From contig NZ_LT976854.1 of assembly GCF_900249755.1 (NCBI RefSeq), positions 932,574 through 996,573 of the forward strand: a stretch of DNA of 64,000 bases. Reading direction: 5' to 3'. Below are positions 8,630-16,162 of this stretch, piece by piece. Every line of letters begins with the position of its first letter. The first letter of the stretch is position 1. The notes under the pieces were generated by a model. That model did not search any database. It was not told where the DNA came from and was given only the letters and a program-made list of their open reading frames with translations. Origin of the DNA: Cupriavidus taiwanensis. Lineage in GTDB: Bacteria; Pseudomonadota; Gammaproteobacteria; Burkholderiales; Burkholderiaceae. The position numbers were made by a program, and so were the translations under genes.

Positions 8630-9288
8630 TCGAGATCACTGACGTCCACAAGCGCTACCGCACCACCCACGGCTCTAAGTGGGTGCTGCAGGGCGTGACG
8701 CTCAAGATTCCACCGAAGAGCCGGGTGGCGTTGATCGGCGCGAACGGTGCGGGCAAGTCGACGCTGCTCCGACTGGTAGGCGGCATCGATCAGCCCAACC
8801 GCGGCAGCATCGTCCGCAATTGCCGGGTGTCGTGGCCTTTGGGTCTGAGTGGCGGATTCCAGGGCTCGCTGAGCGGGCGCCAGAATACCAAGTTCGTCTG
8901 CCGCATTCACGGCATCCACGGCACGCTGGCGGAGGGGCTCGAGTTCGTGCGCGAGTTCTCGGAGCTTCACGATGCCTTCGATGAGCCGGTCAAGACCTAT
9001 TCCTCAGGCATGCGCTCGCGGCTGGCATTCGCCATGTCGCTTGCCTTCGATTTCGATACATATCTTGTCGATGAACTGACGGCAGTCGGCGACGCAGCGT
9101 TCAAACACAAGTCCCAGAAGGCCTTCGAAGACCTCGCCGGCCGTGCAGGGCTGGTGATGGTCTCGCACAGCGAATCTACCCTTAAAAATTTCTGCCAGTC
9201 GGCAGTCTGGCTGCATCAGGGCCAGGCGCACTGGTTCGATTCCGTTGAAGAGGCCCTGCGCGCGTACAGGGACAGCATTCCAGCATGA
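8626..9288 (+). CDS. kpsT: Capsule polysaccharide ABC exporter, ATP-binding protein KpsT
   Basis: A 220-residue ABC ATPase. Walker A is GANGAGKST near residues 38-46, the signature YSSGMRSRL near 125-133, Walker B TYLVDEL near 145-151, and the switch histidine lies in MVSHSE. It powers KpsM. The start ATG overlaps the kpsM stop by 4 bases (8626-8629) and its own stop overlaps the next start in the same way, so kpsM, kpsT and kpsE are translationally coupled. Its length is that of KpsT/CtrD (about 220), shorter than Wzt proteins with C-terminal glycan-binding domains. This matches an exporter that does not recognise a specific repeat-unit end. Confidence 0.93.
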   Translation: MIEITDVHKRYRTTHGSKWVLQGVTLKIPPKSRVALIGANGAGKSTLLRLVGGIDQPNRGSIVRNCRVSWPLGLSGGFQGSLSGRQNTKFVCRIHGIHGTLAEGLEFVREFSELHDAFDEPVKTYSSGMRSRLAFAMSLAFDFDTYLVDELTAVGDAAFKHKSQKAFEDLAGRAGLVMVSHSESTLKNFCQSAVWLHQGQAHWFDSVEEALRAYRDSIPA

Positions 9289-10418
9289 TGAAGACGATTA
9301 CGTCGGGCGCCGCAGGGCAGATCGGGCGACTGACACGAGTGAACACCCTGAACCGGATCTGGCAGGTGGCCGTGGCCGCCTGCCTGCTTGCCGTTGTGTA
9401 CTGGAGCGTGATCGCTTCCGACCTGTATGTGTCGGAGGCGCGGGTCGTGGTGGAGCGCAGCGACGGTGTGGGCGCCAGCGCGGCGGATTTCACATCGCTA
9501 CTGGTCGGCAATACCGCGCCCCAGGATTTGCTGCTGCTGCGCGAGTACCTGCTGTCGGCGGACATGCTCAAGAAGCTCGACGCCAAGCTTGGGCTGCGCA
9601 AGCACTACGCGGACAGTGGCCGCGATCCGCTGTCGCGCTTGTGGTTCGAGGATGCCTCGCTCGAGCGTTTCCATGATTACTACCTGAAACGCGTCAGCGT
9701 CGAATACGACGACTTCGCGCGCGTTCTGGTGATCCGGGTGCAGGGCTACACCTCTGAGATGGCGCATGCCATCGCGCAGGAACTGGTCGCCGACGGCGAG
9801 CGCTTCATGAACGAGATGACGCACCGGATCGCCAGCGAGCAGGTGGTCTACATCGAGAAACAGGTACATGACCAGGGCGAACGACTGAAGGCGGCCCGCC
9901 AGGCGCTGGTGGCCTACCAGAACGCCAACGGCCTGGTGTCGCCGCGCGGCGAGGTAGAGAGCCTGTCCACCGTCGTCGCCAATGCCGAGGCGACGCTGGC
10001 CGAACTGCACGTCAAGCGCAATTCGCTCAAGGACGTCTTCACGCCGCAGTCGCCGGCGATCCAGCAGATCGATGCGCAGATCGCCGCAGTGGAGCGCCAG
10101 ATGGCGGAGCAGCGCGGCCGCATGGTTTCGACCAAGGGCCGCGGCCTGAACCGCGTGGTGGAAGAACACGACCGCCTGCAGGCTGCCGCCGAATTTGCCT
10201 TCGACATCTACAAGACCGCGATCGGCGCGCTGGAGAAGGCGCGCATCGAGGCCACGCGCAAGCTCAAGAACGTAGCGGTCGTGCAGAGCCCGACCCGGCC
10301 GGAGTATCCGCTCCAGCCCCGGCGAATCTACAACATCGTGGTGTTCGTCCTGATGACGCTGATGCTGGCAGGCGTCGTGCAACTGCTCAGCGCCATCATC
10401 CGCGACCACCGAGACTAA
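9285..10418 (+). CDS. kpsE: Capsule export inner-membrane/periplasmic adaptor KpsE (PCP-3 family)
   Basis: A 377-residue polysaccharide co-polymerase-type protein. One membrane segment lies near residues 25-45 (VAVAACLLAVVYWSVIASD) and another near the C-terminus (IVVFVLMTLMLAGVVQLL). A long periplasmic region with coiled-coil helices lies between them (VEKQVHDQGERLKAARQALVAYQNAN area). The C-terminal PTRPEYPLQPRR motif just before the last membrane helix is characteristic of KpsE/CtrB/BexC. It links the KpsMT exporter to the outer-membrane channel KpsD. Both gene ends show tight coupling: a 4-base overlap with kpsT and a 3-base gap to kpsD. Confidence 0.92.
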   Translation: MMKTITSGAAGQIGRLTRVNTLNRIWQVAVAACLLAVVYWSVIASDLYVSEARVVVERSDGVGASAADFTSLLVGNTAPQDLLLLREYLLSADMLKKLDAKLGLRKHYADSGRDPLSRLWFEDASLERFHDYYLKRVSVEYDDFARVLVIRVQGYTSEMAHAIAQELVADGERFMNEMTHRIASEQVVYIEKQVHDQGERLKAARQALVAYQNANGLVSPRGEVESLSTVVANAEATLAELHVKRNSLKDVFTPQSPAIQQIDAQIAAVERQMAEQRGRMVSTKGRGLNRVVEEHDRLQAAAEFAFDIYKTAIGALEKARIEATRKLKNVAVVQSPTRPEYPLQPRRIYNIVVFVLMTLMLAGVVQLLSAIIRDHRD

Positions 10419-10421
10419 TCC

Positions 10422-12176
10422 ATGCTTCGAAGAATTCTTGCTATCGCGGTCGCTGCGGCCAGCCTGGCCGGCGCCCACGGCGCGCATGCCCAGGGCGGCA
10501 TGCGACTGCCGCAATCGGCGGCCGTCGGCTCGATGGAATACGCCGCGCTGGCGGCGCAGGGCGCTACCACCCCCAGTGGCGCAGTCATCAGCAATCCCGG
10601 CGCGCCGGGCGTTGCGACTACCATACCGGCACGAGCGGAAACGCCGCTGCCTGACAGCGCGCCGCAGAACAACGACTACACCGCCAACATGGCAAGCGAC
10701 GCCTTTGGCGCGCAATTGTTCACCGGTGCGTTCAGCCGCGACAGCGCTTCCGTCTTCAATCCCAGCCATGTCATCTCCGTCGGTGATCGCATCCAGCTGC
10801 GCATCTGGAACGGATACAACGTCGACACCGTACTGACCGTTGACGCCGGCGGCAACATTGTCTTGCCGGAAATCGGGCCGTTCCGCGTGCAGGGCATCAC
10901 CAACGGCAATCTGCAGACCGCCATCGGAAACGCACTGCGACGCGTGTTCGCCAGCAAGGTGTCGATCTATGCCAGCCTGCTGGCCGCGCAGCCGGTGCGG
11001 GTCTACGTTACCGGTGCGGTGCGCCGCCCCGGCATGTACGACGGCACCTCCAGCGACAGCGTGCTGCGCTACCTCGACCAGGCCGGCGGCATCGACCCTG
11101 ACCGCGGCTCCTTTCTGGACGTCTCGATCAAGCGCGGCAACCAGACGCTGGAAGTCGTCAATCTCTATGACTTCCTGCTCAAGGGCGACCTGACCTCGCG
11201 GCAGCTGAACAATGGCGACGTCATCTTCGTCCAGTCGCGCAAGAAGACAATCAAGGTCAGTGGCCTCGCCGAGAACGCCAAGCGCTTCGAGTTCCTCGGC
11301 GAACAGGCAAGGCTCGACCAGATCGTGCATCTGGCCAAGCCGCTGCCCGAAGCCACCAACGTCCGCGTGGTGCGCAATACCGGAACGGTGCGCAATGTCG
11401 AGTACTTCCCGATCTCTCAGGGCAACCAAATCGAGCTGCGCAACGGCGACGAAATCGAATTCACTGCCGACAAACGGCCCGGCACCATCACCGTCCGCGT
11501 CGAAGGCGAACACACCGGCCAGCAGGAATACGTGCTGCCGTATGGCAGCCGCATGGGTCAGTTGCTGAGCCAGGTGCATTTCACGCAAGAGTCCGATATC
11601 GAAAGCATCCAGCTGTTCCGCCAGAGCGTGAAGGCGCGGCAGAAGACGCTGCTGGGTACCACGCTCAAGAGCCTGGAATCCAGCGTGCTGACCGCGCGAT
11701 CCGGTACAGCCGAGGAAGCCCAGTTGCGCAAGGAAGAAGCCGCGCTGGTGCTGCAGTGGGTGGAACGCGCCAAAAAGATAGAGCCTTCAGGGCAGACGCT
11801 GATCGCGAAATCGGCCAGCCGCAATGACTTGCTGCTGGAGAACGGCGACATCCTGCGCGTGCCGGTCAAGGACGGGCTGGTGCTGGTCAGCGGGGAGGTG
11901 CTGTTCCCCAATGCCGTGGCCTATGACAAGAGTCTGGACCTGGATGACTTTATCCAGCAGGCCGGCGGGTTCTCGCAGAACGCGGATACCTCGCGAATCA
12001 TCATTGCGCATCGGGATGGGAGTTTCTCGGATGGCAAGAAGGATGATGCGGTGAGGGCGGGCGACGAGATCATGGTGCTGCCAAGGGTTGATTTCAAGAC
12101 CCGGCAGTTTGCCAAGGATGTATTCCAGATTCTTTATCAGATTGCGATTAGTGCGAAGGTCGTGCTGGGGCTATAA
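10422..12176 (+). CDS. kpsD: Capsule export outer-membrane protein KpsD
   Basis: A 584-residue exported protein with a clear signal peptide (MLRRILAIAVAAASLAGAHG, cleaved near AHAQ). A poly-export domain begins near residue 105 (SVGDRIQLRIWNGYNVD), and SLBB-like domains follow (VRVYVTGAVRRPGMYDGT; VLVSGEVLFPNAVAYD). KpsD proteins of about 560-590 residues form or complete the outer-membrane channel for group 2-like capsules and contact KpsE. The last 180 bases shift toward more A and T at third positions than the upstream part. This marks the border of the more AT-rich strain-specific segment that follows. No lipobox cysteine is seen, unlike Wza lipoproteins. Confidence 0.9.
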   Translation: MLRRILAIAVAAASLAGAHGAHAQGGMRLPQSAAVGSMEYAALAAQGATTPSGAVISNPGAPGVATTIPARAETPLPDSAPQNNDYTANMASDAFGAQLFTGAFSRDSASVFNPSHVISVGDRIQLRIWNGYNVDTVLTVDAGGNIVLPEIGPFRVQGITNGNLQTAIGNALRRVFASKVSIYASLLAAQPVRVYVTGAVRRPGMYDGTSSDSVLRYLDQAGGIDPDRGSFLDVSIKRGNQTLEVVNLYDFLLKGDLTSRQLNNGDVIFVQSRKKTIKVSGLAENAKRFEFLGEQARLDQIVHLAKPLPEATNVRVVRNTGTVRNVEYFPISQGNQIELRNGDEIEFTADKRPGTITVRVEGEHTGQQEYVLPYGSRMGQLLSQVHFTQESDIESIQLFRQSVKARQKTLLGTTLKSLESSVLTARSGTAEEAQLRKEEAALVLQWVERAKKIEPSGQTLIAKSASRNDLLLENGDILRVPVKDGLVLVSGEVLFPNAVAYDKSLDLDDFIQQAGGFSQNADTSRIIIAHRDGSFSDGKKDDAVRAGDEIMVLPRVDFKTRQFAKDVFQILYQIAISAKVVLGL

Positions 12177-12178
12177 GA

Positions 12179-14419
12179 ATGCATGCAAACGAAAAGAAAC
12201 TCACTGTTGCGATACCGGTCCGCTGGGCGAACGAACGTTCAGATCTCCTCGATCGCCTGACGTTCGCCAGGATGGATACCGATCTTCCCGATGAGGTCGA
12301 GATCCTGGTGATCGACGAAGGTTCGCCGCAGGATCTTGCGCATCGGCTAGAAGCTGAATGCCAAAGGCATGGCTATGGCTACCACCGCCTTGGAACCGAG
12401 CATTTGCCGTTTTCGATAGGGCGTGCGAGGAACGCGGCGGCTCAGTGCGGCCCATCCGACTACATCATGTTTCAGGACGTCGATCTCATGCCCTATGTCG
12501 GCTTCTATCGCGATGTATTGCGCGAAGCGGTCATCAATGGTCTTGATGAATCTGTCGACAACTTCCTGATGTTCGGCGTGATTTACCTGACGGAATCCGC
12601 TACGCACGACTTTCGCCAGATGGCACCAGGCTTGCGGCGGCAAAAATATATTCAGCTGCTGCTGCAGAACGATCAATCGGCAATCGAGAAATTTTCGACC
12701 GGGACTTCGGTGACCGTCTGGCGGCGCGACTACTTCCTCGCTACCGGCGGCAATGATCCGGATTTCAATGGCTGGGGCTATGAAGATCTGGAATACGCGT
12801 GCCGCGCGATTCGGCGAAGAAAGAAGTTTCCTTTGCCGTCGGAGTTTGCCCTGGACTATCGGAATTTCCAGTCCATTGTCGAGTACAAGGGTTGGAAGAG
12901 CATTTATCGCCTCTTTGGCGACATGACGTTTCAGAAAGGCATGGTGCTGTTTCATGCCTGGCATCCGGTCGAACACAAGAGTGACTATATGGCGGCGAAG
13001 GCCCGGAACCGCCAGCTGTTTGAGAAGAAGCTCGCTGACTTTAGGGACAAAGAGCTTGAGCCGGATCCGCTGCCAATGTACGGAAGCGGAAAGTCGCTCG
13101 TACTGAGAAACAATCCGTGGGTAACGAATCGCTGGATTGCGCCATTTCTTGGCGAGATCGTCCATATCGGAGAGGACTATTTGCCGACTGAAACCTTCAT
13201 GGCCTTCCTCGCCGAGTCAGGTTTCGACCGCGTGGTGTTCCACAACCCGTATGCCAACCCCCGCGTGAAAGCTCTCTATGACCTCGTTCGTGCAAACCAG
13301 TTTCCGTTTCTGGTGGTGGAACGCGGAGCATTGCCGGATTCAGTGTTCTTTGACCCTTGCGGCTTCAACGCGGACAGTGCCAGCTATCTGCCGGAAAGAT
13401 GGGACCGGGAACTTTCCGAAGAAAAAAGGGCCGCCACACTGCAGTATATCCAGAGTGCCGTCAGTGACGACGAATCGCTGGAGGAGCAGTCGGCCAGGCT
13501 CGGGGCCGCATCCCTGCGCAGGAAGCTCAATATCGGCCGTGGCAAGAAGGTGCTGGTTGCCTTTTTGCAGCGTCCTACGGATACCGTGATTGAAAACTTC
13601 ATGGGTCCGATGGGGGCTTACGAAAATTTCCTCCGTTTGCTGACCAGGCTTCCGTTCGCGTTGCGGCAGGATTGGGAGTTGCTCGTGAAGCAGCATCCGC
13701 TGGAGACGGAAGTGGTCAGCATTCCAGGCGCCATGAATGTCGATCAATGCAACACCAAGGATCTGCTGGATTTATGCGATGCAATGATCGCAGTGAACTC
13801 CGGTGTTGGTGTGCTTGGGCTGGCATTTGGAAAGCCGGTCCTTCATTGTGGCCAGGCGTTTTATGGCGCGCCTGGCCTAAGTCGGCAAGTGCTGGACGAG
13901 GATGATGTGGTCGAGGCGCTGAAGAGCTTCAGGCCCGATTTTGAGAAGTCGCTGCGATTTTTGAGTTACCTGATTAATGATTTTTATTCCTTCGGAAAAT
14001 TCAAGACCAGGAAAGTGAAATGGCATGACGGATCGCTTATGACCGCTACAACTGCAATCGATTTTTATAAGATTCGCTTTCCTGGCCGCCCGGAAATGGC
14101 CAGGACCCTCCGGGAAGTGGTCGAGGTCTCATCTGATTCGGTCCTGTTCGACCGCTATCGCGCTGCTTCCGCGCGGGCGGTGACAGCGGAGAAGGCCCCG
14201 GCGGCGGCAAAGGCGAGCAAGGAAGTGGTAGCGAGGCCCGTCGCGGCTCGGGCTGAGGCTCCGAGGCCAGTGCGGGTAGAGCCAAAACCTGCACCGGTAA
14301 AGCCCAAGCCTTCGTGGCGAAGAAAGGCGAAGAAGTTGATGAGCAATCCTGTCATGTTCCTTCGCGATTCGAGGCATGCGGTATTCCGGGCGCTCGGAAA
14401 TCGCGTAATCGTCAAATAG
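12179..14419 (+). CDS. Fused capsule glycosyltransferase: GT-A (GT2-like) plus KpsC/KpsS-like module, likely capsule polymerase
   Basis: A 746-residue two-module protein. Residues about 8-290 are a GT-A fold enzyme: AIPVRWANERS at the nucleotide site, FQDVDLMPY near 99 as the DxD motif, and GWGYEDLEYAC near 198-208, the WGxED motif of chondroitin-polymerase and galactosyltransferase-type enzymes. Residues about 320-640 resemble the capsule synthesis module of KpsC/KpsS, including NSGVGVLGLAFGKPV near 540 and GQAFYGAPGL. The same signature occurs in KpsC and KpsS of this locus. A Pro/Ala/Lys-rich linker (about 672-722) leads to a basic amphipathic tail, possibly membrane-binding. It lies between export and kpsFCS genes, the serotype-specific position. 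Inference: it polymerises a repeat containing a hexose(amine) and perhaps Kdo or another sugar. Base composition is visibly lower in GC than its neighbours, suggesting transfer. Confidence 0.75.
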   Translation: MHANEKKLTVAIPVRWANERSDLLDRLTFARMDTDLPDEVEILVIDEGSPQDLAHRLEAECQRHGYGYHRLGTEHLPFSIGRARNAAAQCGPSDYIMFQDVDLMPYVGFYRDVLREAVINGLDESVDNFLMFGVIYLTESATHDFRQMAPGLRRQKYIQLLLQNDQSAIEKFSTGTSVTVWRRDYFLATGGNDPDFNGWGYEDLEYACRAIRRRKKFPLPSEFALDYRNFQSIVEYKGWKSIYRLFGDMTFQKGMVLFHAWHPVEHKSDYMAAKARNRQLFEKKLADFRDKELEPDPLPMYGSGKSLVLRNNPWVTNRWIAPFLGEIVHIGEDYLPTETFMAFLAESGFDRVVFHNPYANPRVKALYDLVRANQFPFLVVERGALPDSVFFDPCGFNADSASYLPERWDRELSEEKRAATLQYIQSAVSDDESLEEQSARLGAASLRRKLNIGRGKKVLVAFLQRPTDTVIENFMGPMGAYENFLRLLTRLPFALRQDWELLVKQHPLETEVVSIPGAMNVDQCNTKDLLDLCDAMIAVNSGVGVLGLAFGKPVLHCGQAFYGAPGLSRQVLDEDDVVEALKSFRPDFEKSLRFLSYLINDFYSFGKFKTRKVKWHDGSLMTATTAIDFYKIRFPGRPEMARTLREVVEVSSDSVLFDRYRAASARAVTAEKAPAAAKASKEVVARPVAARAEAPRPVRVEPKPAPVKPKPSWRRKAKKLMSNPVMFLRDSRHAVFRALGNRVIVK

Positions 14420-14432
14420 TTCGGGGGCGGAG

Positions 14433-15041
14433 ATGGAAGGGCTCAATCTGAAGGACGCCGGACTTGATAACGTGGTGGACCTGTCCGGCGCGGAACAGTT
14501 TGTTAACAGCGAGATTATAGTCAGCGGGGATCACAACAGGATCGTTATCGGTCAGGGAGCGACCCTTGTCAACGTCAGGATGCAACTGCTGAGCAATGGG
14601 AATCGTGTTGAAATCGGCCCAGGGTGCCGAATAACTGCAGCCCTGATAATGAAGCAGGTGGACAATAATTCGATTGTGATTGGGGCCGGCACCACTATTG
14701 GTGGCTGCAACTTCATCTGCGGCGAGGGTTCCTCCATATCGATTGGCAGTGATTGCATGTTGGCGTGGAACCTTGAGGTAAGAACCACCGACTCTCATGC
14801 CATCATCGATGTTGCTACGGGGGAAAGAATCAATCCGGCTGCGGATATCGTTATCGAGGATCATGTCTGGATCGGCGCGCACGCAACAATTCTAAAAGGC
14901 TCTCATATCGGTCGCGACAGCGTTGTGTCAATCCGGTCGGTTGTGACCGAGAAATTCTATGAGCCGGGTCTTGTTATTGGTGGGGCGCCGGCCAGGAAGC
15001 TGCGGTCCGGTATCAGTTGGCGGCGGCCATTGCTAGGTTGA
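14433..15041 (+). CDS. Left-handed beta-helix (hexapeptide) acyltransferase of the capsule locus
   Basis: A 202-residue LbetaH-type acyltransferase. Residues about 30-170 show imperfect hexapeptide turns (SGDHNRIVIG, GNRVEIGPGCRI, DNNSIVIGAGTTIGG, GEGSSISIGSDC). The usual active-site histidine region is TTDSHAI near residue 117, and the C-terminal IEDHVWIGAHATILKG...VIGGAPAR pattern is typical of acetyltransferases. It probably O-acetylates the capsule repeat using acetyl-CoA (inference). It follows the fused glycosyltransferase by 13 bases and shares its lower GC content. The pair forms the whole strain-specific segment of the locus. Confidence 0.82.
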   Translation: MEGLNLKDAGLDNVVDLSGAEQFVNSEIIVSGDHNRIVIGQGATLVNVRMQLLSNGNRVEIGPGCRITAALIMKQVDNNSIVIGAGTTIGGCNFICGEGSSISIGSDCMLAWNLEVRTTDSHAIIDVATGERINPAADIVIEDHVWIGAHATILKGSHIGRDSVVSIRSVVTEKFYEPGLVIGGAPARKLRSGISWRRPLLG

Positions 15042-15199
15042 TTAATTGGTCAATATTTTTCCGATGGTAATGCACTCCCGTTGGTACTGTCTCGGCGCAT
15101 CAACGTCCTGGTGCCGCGCGATCTCGCACTGCATGCCTGCGAGATATCATCGGCGCACAATGACGTGCGCGTGTAATAAGTACGGAAAGTGAGAGAACG
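15042..15199 (+). promoter_or_regulatory. Intergenic region before kpsF
   Basis: These 158 bases separate the AT-richer serotype genes from kpsF. The first third is AT-rich (TTAATTGGTCAATATTTTT at 15042-15060). A TAATAA sequence at 15174-15179, 20 bases before the ATG, could be part of a -10 region. This allows a second promoter for kpsFCS, but no clear -35 box is seen. Confidence 0.25.
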
Positions 15200-16162
15200 A
15201 TGACTGAAGTCATTGCATTGGCACGTAACGTCGTCGCCACCGAGATCCAGGCGCTGGACCGCATGTCGGGGCGGATCGACGCGGGATTCGAAAAGGCGGT
15301 CGAGATCATTTTGAGAGCGCGCGGCCGCGTGGTGGTGGTCGGCATGGGCAAGTCCGGCCTGATCGGCAAGAAGATTGCCGCGACTATGGCGTCGACCGGG
15401 ACGCCGGCGTTTTCGGTGCATCCGGGCGAAGCCTTCCATGGCGATCTCGGCATGATCAAGCCGATCGATGTGGTGCTGATGATCTCGAACAGCGGCGAGA
15501 CGGAAGAACTGATCCGCATCCTGCCGTTTCTTGAGCACCAGCAGAACCCCGTGATCGCCATGACCGGGAAGGTGGATTCCACCCTGGCACGACAGGCGCA
15601 CGTGGTGCTGGACATCTCGGTCGAGCGCGAAGCGTGCAGCAACAACCTGGCGCCGACCAGTTCCACCACCGCTACGCTGGTAATGGGCGATGCGCTTGCC
15701 ATGGTCCTCTCCCTCAAACGGGATTTCCAGCCCGAGGATTTCGCACGATTCCACCCGGGCGGAAGCCTGGGCCGCAAGCTGCTGACCCGTGTGGCGGATG
15801 TCATGCACAAGGAGAACCTGCCGGTTTGCCGCCCGGACGCATCGTTCCGCGACGTGGTGCATGTCATCAACCGCGGCCGCCTTGGCATGGCGCTGGTGAT
15901 GGAAGGCGGCCAGCTGCAAGGCGTTATCACCGATGGCGATGTGCGCCGCGCCTTCGACTCCGAGCGCGACTACAAGGCGATCGTGGCCAGGCACATTATG
16001 TCCGCCGATCCCAAGACCGTAGCGCCGGGCGAGCGCTTCGCCGATGCGGAAGCGCGGATCCATGCCGCCAGGATTGGCGCACTGGTAGTGAAGGATGAAG
16101 CGGACCGGGTCGTCGGCATCCTGCAAATCCACGATCTGGGAAGTGATGAGCCTGCCGTCTGA
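15200..16162 (+). CDS. kpsF: D-arabinose 5-phosphate isomerase, KpsF/KdsD type
   Basis: A 320-residue protein with an N-terminal SIS domain (VVVVGMGKSGLIGKKIAATMASTGTPAFSVHPGEA, residues about 45-80) and two C-terminal CBS motifs (about 210-320). It converts ribulose 5-phosphate to arabinose 5-phosphate, the first step to Kdo. The histidine of HPGEAFHGDLG and the SNSGETEE segment are family hallmarks. In group 2 capsule clusters this is a pathway-specific copy, supplying Kdo for the poly-Kdo linker laid down by KpsC and KpsS, and possibly for the capsule itself. A GAGAG ribosome site precedes the ATG. It overlaps kpsC by 17 bases. Confidence 0.92.
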   Translation: MTEVIALARNVVATEIQALDRMSGRIDAGFEKAVEIILRARGRVVVVGMGKSGLIGKKIAATMASTGTPAFSVHPGEAFHGDLGMIKPIDVVLMISNSGETEELIRILPFLEHQQNPVIAMTGKVDSTLARQAHVVLDISVEREACSNNLAPTSSTTATLVMGDALAMVLSLKRDFQPEDFARFHPGGSLGRKLLTRVADVMHKENLPVCRPDASFRDVVHVINRGRLGMALVMEGGQLQGVITDGDVRRAFDSERDYKAIVARHIMSADPKTVAPGERFADAEARIHAARIGALVVKDEADRVVGILQIHDLGSDEPAV

